A stretch of DNA of 64,000 nucleotides from Pohlia nutans (lineage: Eukaryota; Streptophyta; Bryopsida; Bryales; Mniaceae). The DNA lies in contig CM040103.1 in assembly GCA_022496805.1 (NCBI GenBank), positions 11,116,001 to 11,180,000 on the forward strand, given 5' to 3'. The position numbers were made by a program, and so were the translations under genes. The first letter of the stretch is position 1. Every line of letters starts with the position of its first letter. The notes beneath the pieces were generated by a model. The model saw nothing but the letters and a program-made list of their open reading frames with translations, did no database searches and was not told the origin of the DNA. Positions 12,160 through 28,974 of this stretch are shown piece after piece.

Positions 12160-14925
12160 AAATGTGTACAATAGGTCAATATTTTGTTTTGCAAAAACTC
12201 AAATGACGAATGGTTGTGTATTATACGGTTTATAGTGTGTTTTTCCTGTTTATTTGCTACTCACCGTAGTCGGACTTGTCAAAGTAAACACATAGTTTAT
12301 AGCAAAGGTGAGTTGGACCACATATGAGATGTAGACAATTGGAGGATTGGTATGTAGCACATAACCTAATATAGTGAGTATTGTTTTTGTTGTCCACATA
12401 AGATAAATTTGGATGAATGAAAATGTTAGTGTATGTAGTTAAGAGAAGGCTCAAAGTCTGTTCAACGTTCATGAAATTAAACATTAGCGTTTCAAAGGGT
12501 CAATCTTATATATTTCATTTAAAAAGTTATTTAGCAAATTTGCAAGCAAAGAAAGAGAACATTTAGATTGAATGAAAAAATGGAATACCGTACCCTAGGG
12601 TTATGTTTGGCAAAAATTAATTTTAAAAATAAGTTCATGAATTTTAGGAAATTTATTTTCTAAAAAATATTATAAGGGAAAAAAGAGATTTTGGGGAATA
12701 TTTGTTTTGCCAAAAATTTATTTAAAGCAAAACAATAGTTATTTTCTGAAAGTGCGTTGAACCTTCCTTAGAATATGGTAATAGAAACATGAAGCGATAA
12801 AGTATCAATACAACAAGAAAGCACATGCATGCACAAATTTTAAAACATTCTTTTAGGACTCATATAGCTCTTTACATCACAAGTTAAAAGATGCACCTTT
12901 TGAGGATCAAATTTGAGACGCTATTTAACTCTATACAACTTTAAAAACTAGTACTAGGATAGATTTAAGTTTCCAAAAGCTCGTTTAGAAAAGCGCCATC
13001 GTCATGAATTTCTACCAATATAAAAAATTTGATATTTGGACCTTAGGACCATAAAATATCCCCCCAAAAGTTTTTGAATTGATAATTTTTTTATAAAAGA
13101 TTGCATTTAAAAAAGGATTTCAATGCACCAAAAAAATACATCGTTTGTCTACCGTTTACATAAGTTATGAAAGGTCAAACTAAATGATAAACGTGCCAAT
13201 GTATGTTATCATTCAATGTGTAGTACATTGAATGGATATTTGATTCCTACTTGAACACTTCCCTTCCAATAAAAGGAAATAAAACAATTGGTCCCTATTG
13301 AAAAGTTGACGGGCCTAAGTTCATGAAAAGTCAAATTTTCTACACTAAGCTTACGAATTGGAACTTGATTTTATTTATTTGTTTAGATTTTTCTTTTGGG
13401 AAAATGAAGGCATTTGGCATCCCGACCGCTATCTAGTTGTGAGCCCTTCAATCGAAACTCGAGCAATTTCCGCAAGAGCGCAGCAAGCTCTTCTTTATGA
13501 ATAGTTTGTGATTTGAACTAGTCTTGGAAGTAGATTGTAAACTAATTTTTTGTAAAAAAATATATTAATACATACACACGTTTGAGGCCACACAAGATGA
13601 GCCCTGTAAGAGTTTGCAAAATCCTACCATTGAGGTTTGAACTATGTCCTTATAAAAGGACAATAGCTAGGATGCCGAAGACACTGAGAACTTTCAACGT
13701 TGGCAAGTTTGTAGAGACAAACTGACACTTATGCTTCAAAGTGAGTTATGTTTATGAATGCAATGGTATGCAACATCATTTGATTCTCGATACAAATATT
13801 GTGCGTTCCGAATGTTTATTTCTAGCCGTAATTTCAATTGCCCACTATAAACATAATCATCTCTAACTTTTGGTGGCGAGCTTCCTCAATTTTCCCGCTT
13901 TTCCTCGGTAACATGCCGCTCTCAGGCATGTTACCGAGGAGCAGAGTGCCGATGCTCTTGCACTATTGAATATCACACTCCAAAGCGGTTAGTCTTGTAG
14001 TCTCTACCTTATTATTTATACTTTTATTTTTACGGCTTGCTAACTTTTGAAAACAAAACGTTGTCGTAGTTTCTCCCCTTGTTACTTTTTGCGTGGTACT
14101 TGCTACTTGTTGCCTTTTGTTTGGCTATAGGTTTTATCCTCAAAAAAAGACATCATAGGTAACACACGCCATCTTGGTCTTTATGAATTAAACAACCTTC
14201 GAGCCGCCGTGAGGGTTACTGGACGTAACCGGAAACTCTATTTAGAAATTTGACATATATAATTAGAAATGACAACTCACCATGCTTCATTATACTCCCA
14301 AGGTATGCTTTGACAAATCCCTAATTGTGTGTAATGTTATAAGCTCTGTTCCCGGATGAATAATCTTGTAACTGCTGCCTTCATGAATGAATCTTGCATG
14401 ATTCTGAACAAATTATGTTGTTCGTGGATGAAAAAAGTCCAAGTAGACACTTGCACTCATGGCCCATTCACACCAAGCCCCTCCCGCACTTGCATATGTG
14501 TTCTCGAAATGGAGGAAGGTAAAATCCAAAAACAAAAATATTGAGAGGCTTGTCTTTTCTTGCTGCAACTACTATGCAACTGTATTACACTACCACAAGT
14601 TGGGCCATGCTCCTTTTTTGCGTTGCGTTCCTTCTTGTCATGCGTTCGAATAATTTCTCATTTCATATTTTATGTTTCTTGGTTCCCAACAGATTCCCTC
14701 AAAGTTACCTGACGCACGCATGGATGCTGAAGCAATGCTATATGTGAATGGGCCTTCAATCCGAGAGAGAACTAATTACGATGAAATCGGTTCACTATGT
14801 TTCCCCCAACATACTCTTCATTCACGTCAACCCTTCGGACCGGAATTCCTCTTTTGACCAACCCATGCACATTCATTTTTCCAGCGCCTCCTAAAGAAAT
14901 ATCTAAAATAGAGTACTGGAGAACA
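12160..14925. other. intergenic, no gene recognised
   Basis: AT-rich sequence with several inverted oligonucleotides but no coding exons I can support. It holds one perfect 15-bp hairpin at 13903-13939, listed separately. A segment at 14856-14884 (CCAACCCATGCACAT, then CATTTTTCCAG) is shared with 7088-7116 near the transporter leader, indicating a common repeat. Confidence 0.5.
13903..13939. other. perfect 15-bp stem, 7-nt loop hairpin
   Basis: CCTCGGTAACATGCC (13903-13917) is exactly complementary to GGCATGTTACCGAGG (13925-13939), with loop GCTCTCA. Function unknown. Confidence 0.8.
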
Positions 14926-15709
14926 TACAGTGACTCACAAAAGTTGTGGGCCGCCCTAAAAATTGCTCTCGTAAATTGAGAAATTAAAATTATGAAGTGA
15001 AATTTGGACATGTTGTAGTACATAAGGGAATCTACTTTCACGTGAAATTTCACTTAAAATAGACTATTTTTAGACCCATTATTATTTGAATGAAATTTCT
15101 ATGGAAAAAAAACTTTTTGTGAAAAGTCAAAATGTCACATTTCTTTTTATAGGAAGAATGTACATCTTGACTTGAGTCACATGTTAAAGTTTCATGAATT
15201 TTGGAGTTTTTATTCATTGAGATCTTATTGATTGAAAAATGACCCCAAAATTTTGAAATTTTTATTTTTCACTCCATAAATTGCAAAAAAATAAAATAAA
15301 AATACACATAGTTATTTGATGTGATTGTGCATTATTATTATTATTTTTTTCAATTTATGGAGTGAAAAATAAAAATTTCAAAATTTTGGGGTCATTTTTC
15401 AATCAATAAGATCTCAATGAATAAAAACTCCAAAATTCATGAAACTTTAACATGTGACTCAAGTCAAGATGTACATTCTTTCTATAAAAAGAAATGTGAC
15501 ATTTTGACTTTTCACAAAAAGTTTTTTTTTCCATAGAAATTTCATTCAAATAATAATGAGTCTAAAAATAGTCTATTTTAAGTGAAATTTCACGTGAAAG
15601 TAGATTCCCTTATGTACTACAACATGTCCAAATTTCACTTCATAATTTTAATTTCTCAATTTATGAGAGCAATTTTTAGGGCAGCCCACAACTTTTGTGA
15701 GTCACTGTA
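14926..15709. mobile_element. Tc1/mariner-type foldback element, 780 bp
   Basis: The element runs 14928-15707 between TA dinucleotides (14926-14927, 15708-15709). Ends are CAGTGACTCACAAAAGTTG and its complement CAACTTTTGTGAGTCACTG. The two arms (about 14928-15290 and 15345-15707) are complementary almost base for base, with a loop of about 55 bp. TA duplication and a CAGTG terminus are Tc1/mariner features. There is no transposase. The near-perfect arms imply a young insertion or strong concerted change. Confidence 0.85.
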
Positions 15710-16094
15710 AAAAAGGAACACATTAATGGTAGGGAACAATTGACGGCCAAGTGTTGTAAGTTACTCATTCCCCATCAATGCACTCTACCTTTCCCATTCA
15801 TTCATTCAAAGTTTCAAACCATAAGTCCTCCTCATTGTTAATGTGACGTTCTGCCCTTCAGTAGTTGTAACGCATTGCCTACCGTCAAGGACTCTGTCAC
15901 ACGTCCTTTTTGATCTCTACATTTTGCTTTTCGCCTTCTCCTATCATTTCACTTTTCTTTTTTTTCATCCGGGTTTAGGTTAAGTTTGGGTGCACGAGAA
16001 TATTGATAGCCAGGTTTAGGTTCTGGGTTTTGAGTTTTTGGCGCTTTCGAAGACTAAAGTATGCTTGAAGAGAATTGGAGTTTCTTCTGAAGAT

Positions 16095-16132
16095 TTCAAT
16101 TGTAGTAGTAGTCGTCTACTACTACAATTGAA
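16095..16132 (+). promoter_or_regulatory. 17-bp perfect hairpin in UBC27 upstream/leader region
   Basis: TTCAATTGTAGTAGTAG (16095-16111) is exactly complementary to CTACTACTACAATTGAA (16116-16132), with loop TCGT. The stem ends exactly where a donor-like GTAAGT begins (16133). If a leader intron 16133-16329 (acceptor GCAGCAG) is used, the hairpin forms the end of leader exon 1. If the TATA box at 16287 is used, it lies in the promoter. Confidence 0.6.
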
Positions 16133-16286
16133 GTAAGTTTCGAAACCCTAATGTAATGACAATTTCGATCTGCGAGCTAGTTGGAGTTTTGCGCGACTGA
16201 TTGTTTATTGTTTTCGTTTTCTCATCAATTAGGGTTAACAGTTCAACGCAAAAGGCAAAGCGACGCCGTTCCGTTTTTTTTTTTTC

Positions 16287-16294
16287 TATATAAA
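16287..16294 (+). promoter_or_regulatory. TATA box candidate for UBC27
   Basis: TATATAAA follows a T-run, 114 bp before the ATG. A start about 30 bp downstream would give a leader of roughly 90 nt. The alternative is an upstream start with a leader intron. Confidence 0.4.
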
Positions 16295-16407
16295 CTTTCG
16301 GGGATACAGTCTGATTATTGCTGCAGCAGATTATTGGAAAGAAGAAGGTGGCGTCCGCGAGCGGGTCTGCATTTTTCCGACGAGGAGGCGATTCGTCATC
16401 GATCGCA

Positions 16408-18226
<1,819 letters not shown>

Positions 18227-18662
18227 AATGTAGGTTTTTTCTGAAGTATGTATGTAGTCATTTTTTGGGACTGGATCATACCAAGTGCATCTTACACATG
18301 CAATTTTGGTTGTAATTGCCAGCACACGTGGCATGCACGGTTACTCTTCGGGCTTAGAGTTACTGGTACAACTGCTTAAGGGTTTTGAGGAGGGACTTCC
18401 ATGGAGAAAGCATTTTATTCTGTTAGCTGGTTTCAAGTGGAGATTTTGACCAACTTACTGTCCTCGGTGAAGACTGCTAATTGGAAGCTGGTTTAATTAA
18501 TGTTTGTCTAATTTGGGCATTCATGTATATAAAATCTCATGAAATAGTTATTGCTGCCTCACCCTTGGTTTTTTTTATGGTCTGGAAAGTGTTGAAATAG
18601 CTGGAATTCAATCGAAGCATCGTTGAACTTTGAAAAAGGCTGAGTATTGACTTGTTCAGTAT

Positions 18663-18817
18663 ATGGGTAGTAGAAAAGGTGGCTTTGCCGAGGGAGATGC
18701 CCATGCCAGTAGTGTCCAATTCCACGCATACATAGTGATTCTCCTACTGATTTGCAACCTATCAGTGTGCAGGATGTTAACCCCTGTCCATGGGGAGTGT
18801 CACTTTTTCTACTAGTG
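18663..18817. mobile_element. CACTA-type MITE, degraded, 3' of UBC27
   Basis: The inner left terminus TAGTAGAAAAGGTGGC and the right terminus CACTTTTTCTACTAGTG are the same pair seen in the 55119-55238 CACTA MITE. The left tip is mutated. A 67-bp tandem duplication overlaps its right end: GATTTGCAACCTATCAGTG begins at about 18749 and again at about 18816. Confidence 0.6.
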
Positions 18818-19201
18818 ATTTGCAACCTATCAGTGTGCAGGATATTAACCCCTATAATTCCTTGAAACCAAATTGTGGTTTTTGAGGTTTCACTCAACTT
18901 TTGTGAGTTGACCTTTGACTTGTCGTACACGTGAATTTTTTTAGATGGATACATTTATTGTTATTTGTTTATTTTTGGTGTTAAATTAGTGATCCCTTGT
19001 AATTTATGATGTACATTATATTAAGAGATGTACCATACCAAAAGATGTGAACTGTATTTCATAAATTTTAATTTTAAAAAGCTCAATGTGATAATTTCCT
19101 TCAGTTGTTTGGCTCGATGCAGAAATATTACAGATGTCCCCTAGAACTCCATATGTATACCATTGTATATTGGTTCATGTAATTTGTCTCATGTACTAAA
19201 A

Positions 19202-19281
19202 TGTAGCAATGCACTTAAATATAATGGTTTATTTAAATATGTAGCAATGCACTCAAATATAATGGTTTATTTAAATATGTT
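19202..19281. repeat. two-copy 40-bp tandem duplication
   Basis: TGTAGCAATGCACTTAAATA and its following bases are repeated once with one substitution. Confidence 0.8.
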
Positions 19282-19688
19282 GTAGTGAAATATGATAGCA
19301 ATCACATGCTTGTATGTAAAATTATATAGCCCTTGGGATGATTAGGGGTGAATTTTTTGACAAAAAGGACTTGAAAAGTTGAAAGTGGTCACTTTTGATC
19401 AATTTTTTCAAGATTCATAAAATTTGTAAAGAATCTCGAATTGGACCAAATGGGATGAACTTGCATCTTCTTCCGTCGTGTTCAATGCAAAAAAATTCAT
19501 TCAAAACATAGGTTGAAAAGTGCTTCAAATACACCAATATAGATTGTTTGCTATAGTCTCTTTGTACATAAAAGATGTACACAATACATACATCTTGATG
19601 AAAGATGTCTTAAGGAAAAAATTCTAGTGAAGACCATATGTTTTAACTACTACTTACTGATAAAACCATATAAGTTTGTATTTTGATG

Positions 19689-20235
19689 TACAGTACCCAC
19701 CAATAAGTTTACGTTCAGTATGTTTTTCAAAGAATTGAATCAAACAATAAAATTTATAAAATAAAAATAAAATATTGATATATTTACTAAACCATTTGAA
19801 GTGTGAAAAACTACTTCTTTGGACAAATTTGGATCAGATATTAAAAAAATACAATATTTACATTCAAATTGAACATTTTTGAACTAAAAACTTCAAACAT
19901 TGATATTTTAGTAACCACAACCCCAAAACTCATGAATTTTCTTTTAACATGATTCTACAAAGGATTTGCATCCTATCCACTGAAAGTTTTATAAACCATA
20001 AGTAACAAAATTTGTATTCATAGTTGTTTGAATTAAGGGTTAAAAATGAAGGTTTGATTTTCAAATAAAAATAGATTTTAAAATTATCATTTATTATCAA
20101 AACTCAATTGTATGTGTGGTTTATCTTGTGTACTACAACTTGTCCAAATTAGGCTTAAAACTTATAATTTTTGTAATTTTTATTCACAATTTTGTGAAAA
20201 GTTGAATGAACGTAAACTTGTTGGTGGGCACTGTA
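19689..20235. mobile_element. Tc1/mariner-type MITE, 543 bp
   Basis: The element 19691-20233 is flanked by TA. Ends are CAGTACCCACCAATAAGTTT and AAACTTGTTGGTGGGCACTG, continuing as an inverted repeat through ACGTTCA. Inner sequence (TACTACAACTTGTCCAAATT) resembles the arm of the 14926-15709 foldback, so the two are related. Confidence 0.8.
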
Positions 20236-20317
20236 CAGTACATTGGTGATACTTCCAACATTTTTTTGCTTTAAGTCTTTGATTTAGTATAAATGTATGG
20301 CACTATGGTTCTTGATC

Positions 20318-20579
20318 TTAACCCTTAAACGTCAAGGTAAGCCCTATGGGCTTATTTAAAAGAGATTAATGAAGAAAAAAGTTGATTTTCTCAACCAAAT
20401 CAAGCGAGACTTGGTGCGTTGAAAAGCTACTAAAAAAAAATCTAGATTCCAAATTTTCGCCTCATTTGAGAGATTGTAGAATCGTTGATAAGCAATCAAA
20501 GTTATCAAATTGAACAAGTTTTGAGGTTGGGGCAGCTGAAGTTCAGCAGTGCCGCAGTGCACTGTAGAGCCGTTTTTGC

Positions 20580-20610
<31 letters not shown>

Positions 20611-20671
20611 CCAAAAATTTAGATGCCTTCCGGGCTGCCCCGTCCAGGCCCTCTTGACTTTTAAGGTTTAA
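20318..20671. mobile_element. degenerate TTAA-type element with poly(A) run
   Basis: It starts TTAACCCTTAAACGTCAAGG and ends near GACTTTTAAGGTTTAA. An internal A-run lies at about 20579-20606. The right flank has drifted from TTAA. Confidence 0.4.
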
Positions 20672-21269
20672 TTGGCCTAAGTTTGTTGAATTTTTTAATG
20701 TGAAAAATTACATATAAAATGCAACACTAAATTGTATAATTTTCCTATGATTTGACTTTGAAGCATAGAAAATTACAAGAGGGAAGTTTGTTATCTTTAA
20801 AGGAGATCGTGTTGGAAAGCTTTGGAAGCGTAGAATCACATTCAACATACCTTTAAGGTTTGCGAAAGATTGATTTTATTGAAACAAATTGTAGTGCAAC
20901 TATATACTTCACCCATCAATATACCTTCAAATAAAATAAATATTCAAGTGCCTATATTTATCTATTTATTGCTATTCTTAAGTGATGTGAACTAATTAAT
21001 ATAGATAGACCTTGGATTTACTGTAGGTCTTGAATTTAGATCATACATTTTTTTTAAACACAGGTTTTTTTCAAACCATTTCCAAAAACTGTTGCAAGTT
21101 GTAAATGGGCATACACCACAAATTGTTAAGGGCTTGTCAATAAATTTGAGCTTTTCATAAGTAATGTTGAGTCTTTGTTTTTCAATAAAATATGAGTTTG
21201 ATATGCATTCAAAGAAATTAATAAAATTTTCTTAGTAGCTACATTGTTTATTCTATTTAGTGTGTAAAA

Positions 21270-21665
21270 TACTCCCTCTGTCCCGCAAAAAGACCTTATT
21301 AGTTTCACTGAAATTCATGGATTAATCGTTGTTTTCATCGAAATTCATGGATTAAGCTTAATTCCATGATTATAGAGGGAGTGTGTTGATTGTGATGCAA
21401 ATCTATGGATTAAGTGAGTACAGAGGGAGTATTTTGACTGCTAGAAAGTGTATACATGACCAAAATCCATGACAATAATCCATGATCAATATGATCAAAA
21501 TCCACGGATTAAGGTGCCAGATTGTCAGCAATGTCATAAAGCAGTTGTCAAGGGCGCAAAACCTAATTACTGGCAGTGAATGAGTATAATTGGTAATTAT
21601 GGGTTTATTTTGGAGAAAATTTTAAGTCGATATCATGGTCTTTTTGTGAGACGAAGGAAGAACTA
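21270..21665. mobile_element. degraded Stowaway-like MITE
   Basis: The left end CTCCCTCTGTCCCGCAAAA follows TA. The right end GGTCTTTTTGTGAGACGAAG is its imperfect complement. Internal Stowaway-like ends (AGAGGGAGT at about 21376 and 21424) suggest nesting. Confidence 0.55.
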
Positions 21666-22346
21666 TATTGTAGGTTTGATGGTGACTGCTTCAAACTATT
21701 GGTAATTTCAAATACTTCAAATATTAGTACTGGTAGTTGTTAGTGTATCTATTGATGAATACAATTGGGTCACTATTTAGTGACCTTTAGTCTTGTGTTG
21801 TACACTATATTAGTACAAGAAATGAACTTTATTTTTATAAAAATAGTGTACTTGGTATAACATTAGAACCACTTAAATAGGAAGAGATGAAAAAGAAGCA
21901 ACGATCTATCAATCAAGAAGTGACTTGGGAACTTAGAATTTACTTAGTCTTCTATGCAAAACGGTATAATTCCTATTTTATTCATTCAAAGGTACACTTA
22001 TATATAAACGGTGTAGCTTTGAATGAATAAAATACAACTCACACAACATTGAACATTCTATTATCCTCAAATTCCCCCAAAAAAGTGCCTTCTATATGCA
22101 CTATCTTTTCTATTTACAAACAAAAAGATTACAAACTAAAGTGTGAATTTACTATGAATTCATTATGTAATGTGTATACTCAGGAAAATATTTTTGGTCT
22201 AAAATGATCCAAAACTACTCTTGGGAAGAACTAGAGGTGCTTTTGAGCATCGGTGAGGTCAAAGTTCAAATCTCCACAATTGTTAAAAACTCTTCTGTGT
22301 GAACCATTCTAGTACGGTGAGGTTAGGAGTTGAATCCCCACGCCGC

Positions 22347-22872
22347 TTAACCCCTAAGAGCTCAAACGACCATTTTCTGGTCGCTGCCCGAATTTAACGC
22401 GCCGCCCGGAATAAAAAATATTTTAAAATACTACATCAAGTCTACTTTCCAACCCAATCTGAATTATGGCAATCGGAGTTAAACTCCACCGGGGAGAATT
22501 TTTCAAAGTAGATCACCTCAACATTGTCTTAGTGTTATAAAATTTGCTATTTGGGGAAAGTAATGATGATCCCTCCATCATTTCTTTTTCTTTTTTGAAG
22601 TTTACAATAGATAGCCCAACTTTGACCAATCATACTAAGATTTGAACTCTAAAATTGAAAATTATAATGTATACAAATTTTCAAATGTTAATGCTTTTAA
22701 ATTCATTAAAAAATGATCTAAAGTTATTTTTGGAAGTTTGACCGTACGGATATTTTGTAGAGATGATACTCTACATTTTGTCTATTGAACCAAACTTCAT
22801 CAAACATATGGAAGGCACATATTATAACACATCTATGTTTTGTCCACTACCCCTCGGGCTTTTAGGGGTTAA
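22347..22872. mobile_element. TTAA-flanked MITE, piggyBac-like, complete
   Basis: A 518-bp element (22351-22868) lies between TTAA at 22347-22350 and 22869-22872. Ends are CCCCTAAGAGCTC and GGGCTTTTAGGGG. It is the same family as the end at 5160-5328. No coding capacity. Confidence 0.75.
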
Positions 22873-23113
22873 AAACTCTTCATTACAATCCATCCTAGTG
22901 CAACCTTAGGGATTCTCATTTGGGACTAGTCCCATTGTGTGTAAAAAAATAAAAAAATTAGAAGTGTGTATACTTAAACCAAATCTCTAATTGAAAAATA
23001 AGAAGGTAAATTTTGCAAAAATATATAAATTTTTTTTATACTAATTTTCTTTCATACTAATATACACAAATAAGAGAATTATCCATCATTGGGTGTTGAG
23101 GTACTAAGGAAAA

Positions 23114-25010
<1,897 letters not shown>

Positions 25011-27709
25011 TGTAATAAATTAAGTTTTAATAAAATTAGATGTAATTGTTTAAACCTCTTCTAACATCACTTGCTTGATTTCTGAGAATCAAGTGCTTCT
25101 ATCTTTGCAAATTTAAATAAGATATTTTTACTGAGATTGTCATCTTCTTCAAAATCAGATAAAAATCTACATTGTTCTTATATGTTAGTATATGAATGTT
25201 ATTCGTGCGTGAATTTAAATTGAATTATTGCAATTCCACTACGCAACAATTACTCTACATTTTTAATCATTATTTCTATATGATCTATGTTTGGGATTGA
25301 ATGCAGGTACTTTGATTTCAAAATTTTAAGCCTATTCTAATGATATTGTGTGCAAATATTCACAAATATCACTATGTTTGAATTTTTATTAATAGAATAT
25401 ATAAAAGTCATCGTTTCAAAGAAAAAACTACATTGGTTTTTTTAGAAACGAAAGGACACCAATTATTAACAATCCAAACTGTTTCTTTTAATACAAGATG
25501 GTTTTCTTATTGTTCTATAGTTTGAATAATATTTTTTTATTTTCTTACATATGCTAACTTTTTCTATGATTAATTTAAAAATATTCTCAAAAATTTAATA
25601 ATTAAAAAAATAAAATATACTCATTGTCTTATTTTGATTTTTTTGCAATAGCAATTTCATGCTAAAAGCCCTTTATAGGTTTAGTACCCTTTAGAGGTTT
25701 CATATAAAGGTTAGAGTAAAGTTCATGGTTTTGCGTGAAGGTGGGGGAGGAGCCACTAGGTCCTATATAATAATTGGATGGGAAAAGGGAGAGAAGGAGA
25801 AATGGGGGAGGGAATAAAAAATTAAAAAATTAAAAAAAAATTAAAAAATGAAAGAAAGTAAAAGAGAGAACAAATAGAAGAAGAAAAAAATGTAGATGTC
25901 CAAATGGTAAAAAGGAGAAAATACGGAAATGAAAGTCACATTTATAGACGAGTAATTCCACGTCACAAACTATGTTGACTTATGCTACCAATGAGCCCGA
26001 AAGTAATTAAATTGAATGTAGTTGAAAGTACATTTTGGAAATTGGAAAATTTAAGTGAAGATCCAAGTTCATTGAAGTAATTATAAAAAAAACAACTTAG
26101 TTCTATGTCTTATGTTTGTGTTGTTTTTTTGCGTTAACGCAATAATTAAAAGAGTTGTTGTGCATGGGACACACAAGTACTTTGTAGTTAAACAAATTTC
26201 TATGTATAGGGTATAAAATACTTTGGTAATTAAAATGTATCTTATACATAATTATCTTGAAGTAAATTATTGTAGATAAAAGTTTTCCTATGCAATGGTT
26301 TAATAATATTATGAACTGGTTAAAAAAAAAATTACAGTAGCATCGTGCATAAGTTAAAATTTCAATTACAATAGCATCTTGATTTTTGTGTTGATAAAAT
26401 TAGTTTTCTTAATTTCTAAAATGAATTAAAATTAATAGCTTTAAGAGGTCACAAAATTTACGATTTTAATTTTTAGCATTTAAATTTTGATGTGATTGGT
26501 TAACATTAATTAATATATAATAGAATGAGAAAATTAAAAAAGGGTTATTGAAAATACGTCATTATTAATTTATAAACAATAAATTCTCTAACACTATGAC
26601 TCTATGCAATGTTGAGGTGTTCTACTTTAAGAAACAAATTTATAGGTGGAATTTTATAGCCATCTTTTAACTTTTATTTATATAATTTTTACATTTTATT
26701 TTTTTTGGATGATAACTTGGTATATTATTATGATATTCAAGCTTGGGACTAAATCCTTTCAATTGGAATGAACTAGAGCTGGTTTACACCATAATGAAAA
26801 TTGGGAATCTTCAATGTTTTTTACCATTCTTAAAGTGTGGTAGCCACTTGTTCTATTGAAACAATGATTTGTTTCTACTTCATTACCATAATGTACATGA
26901 TGGGTGGAAGAGGGTAGCATAGGGACTATCGACCCTTTCTCTAGATCAATGCATTTTTCTTTGCCTAAGTGTAAAAGAAAATACTTGTCACAAAGCTCTT
27001 GAACGAAAGCATTTTAACAAAAAAATTCAAAAAATTCCCTCTAAAAAATGACACAAGATATATAATCAAACTCTCAATTATTCTAAAAAAGAATAATTGT
27101 CCTTTTAAAAATTAGTGTTGCACTTCCCTCCTCATGACTAATGATGACAAGTCACCCTAACAAATCACAAGATGAAATTGATGAAATTGACAATTAAGAT
27201 TTTTTAAATAATAAGAATTTATTTTATTTTGTTTTTTTGGAAAAACATCAAGTGGGTTGGTGGATAATATAAAAATATATAGATTTATTTATTCTAGTGA
27301 CCACCATATGTTGGAGCTAGTTTAGAAAAATGGTATTGACAATTATATGTTCCACTTATGGCTTTCCAACGGTTGTAGGGTTTGTAAGAGAGCCGGGGAG
27401 CCACGAACCAGCAATCAATAGTTCTAGAGAAGGGTTTTTCTATAATGTAACCTTTCTATGATGTCTTATTTAATTTCATAACCTTTCATTTCATCACTGG
27501 TAGTGCAAAGAAAAGCGGAGCCCTAATGTATTATGTCTCATTAGATTTATTTTTTAAATACCGAAATCTAGAATCAAAAAGTACAAGGTGGAAAATATTG
27601 ACTGTTTGAATAGAGTGTTGTCAAAAAATATTGACTAGTTTGACTAAAGTGTTGTCAGAAAAGATTTCTATGCCAGAAGTGAAAGTGCACCTTTCAACCT
27701 GTCCTTCAT
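25011..27709. other. AT-rich intergenic, promoter side of CFAP73-like gene
   Basis: No coding exons or complete elements recognised. A purine-rich block (GGGAAAAGGGAGAGAAGGAG, about 25780-25830) stands out. The CFAP73 promoter should lie just above 25010 but no clear TATA box was chosen. Confidence 0.5.
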
Positions 27710-28018
27710 TAAGGTTGAGGCACCTAAAACTGGTCAGGTACCCAAAACCAACCACCCTAGATTCTTGCCTAATTTCTAGATTTTCAAAGGGAAGATGTAC
27801 CTCATTTGTACATTAGAGCATGTGATCGGTTTTGGGTAAACCTGTGACTTTCACTTTGAAAATTTGTACTTATTCAAATAATTATCAAAATAAATTAATT
27901 AAATATGAAAACTTCTTAATTTCTTATTGCTAAGAGAGGAAAATACTCAAAATATCGATTCATCTATCTCATGTATAGTGAATGTCTTAATTGATCGGTT
28001 TTAGGTGCCTCGACCTTA
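27710..28018. mobile_element. 309-bp TIR element
   Basis: Ends TAAGGTTGAGGCACCTAAAA and TTTTAGGTGCCTCGACCTTA are inverted repeats of about 26 bp with few mismatches. A second inner inverted pair (ACCCAAAACC/GGTTTTGGGT) lies inside. A diverged copy is at 2333-2600. Superfamily uncertain. Confidence 0.65.
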
Positions 28019-28974
28019 GTACCATTTTAGTAATGAACCACACACACAAAAATTATGAAACGTTTTAATATATAGTTTGTGTTACTGCACATGAAACTAT
28101 GACAAAGACGAAATGGAACAACCATCCGACATAAGATGACCCTATGGTCGCTAAAGTTTGAGAAAATAAAATTTGAACAACTATTTCATTTCCAAATTGA
28201 AACTATATTTTATTAATGTTGTGCTTTTTCCACCACCATTGATAATGTGAAAAGACATGAAAGGACATGAAAGGCAATGTAAGTGAAAGAACATGAAAAA
28301 CTAAATTATCGCAAAATAGTGACAACTTTGACAAAGTCTAAATGAAGTGATTTTGGAGGATGGAAAATAACAGTCATGGAACAACCATCCAATAATATGA
28401 AAGGTTTAGGGTTACCACATACTTAGGAAAGAACAACTTTGACAAAGACAAAATGGAATGGTCTTGGAGCACAAAATGAATCAACAAAAAGACCATATAG
28501 TTGCTAAGGCTTGAGAAAATCCAAAACTTCATCACTAGAACTAACAATGTGATACATATATATATATATATATCAACAACACTTAATAATAAGAACAGTT
28601 ATCTTTAACATCATACTTTGACCCTTCATAACTTTTATAACTCCATAACAACAAGATCTTTCATGCATTAAAATTATCTTCTACTTAGCTCTTATCACAA
28701 CCTACCAACAAAATTGGTGTTCAATTGATGCAACCTTCAAGATCACAATGTTCATAAGTAATGTAAATATTTATTCAAGTCTTATGAGACCATTTTGTTC
28801 AAAAATAGCAATACATATACAATTGTATATATAGTGGTACACAATGATATATGTTGGTTTTTGGTAGTACTTGAGACCATGTGTAGTGGTATTCAATGGC
28901 CCTCTTAATATCCCATGATTTTTAAAAATTATTTTGCCATTAGATTTATAAGCAAAGCATTGAAATCCGTATTG

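Noticed and set aside
22240..22345. tRNA-like B-box motifs suggesting another SINE
   Set aside because: Only weak GTTCAAATCTCC-type matches, with no A-box spacing and no A-rich tail.
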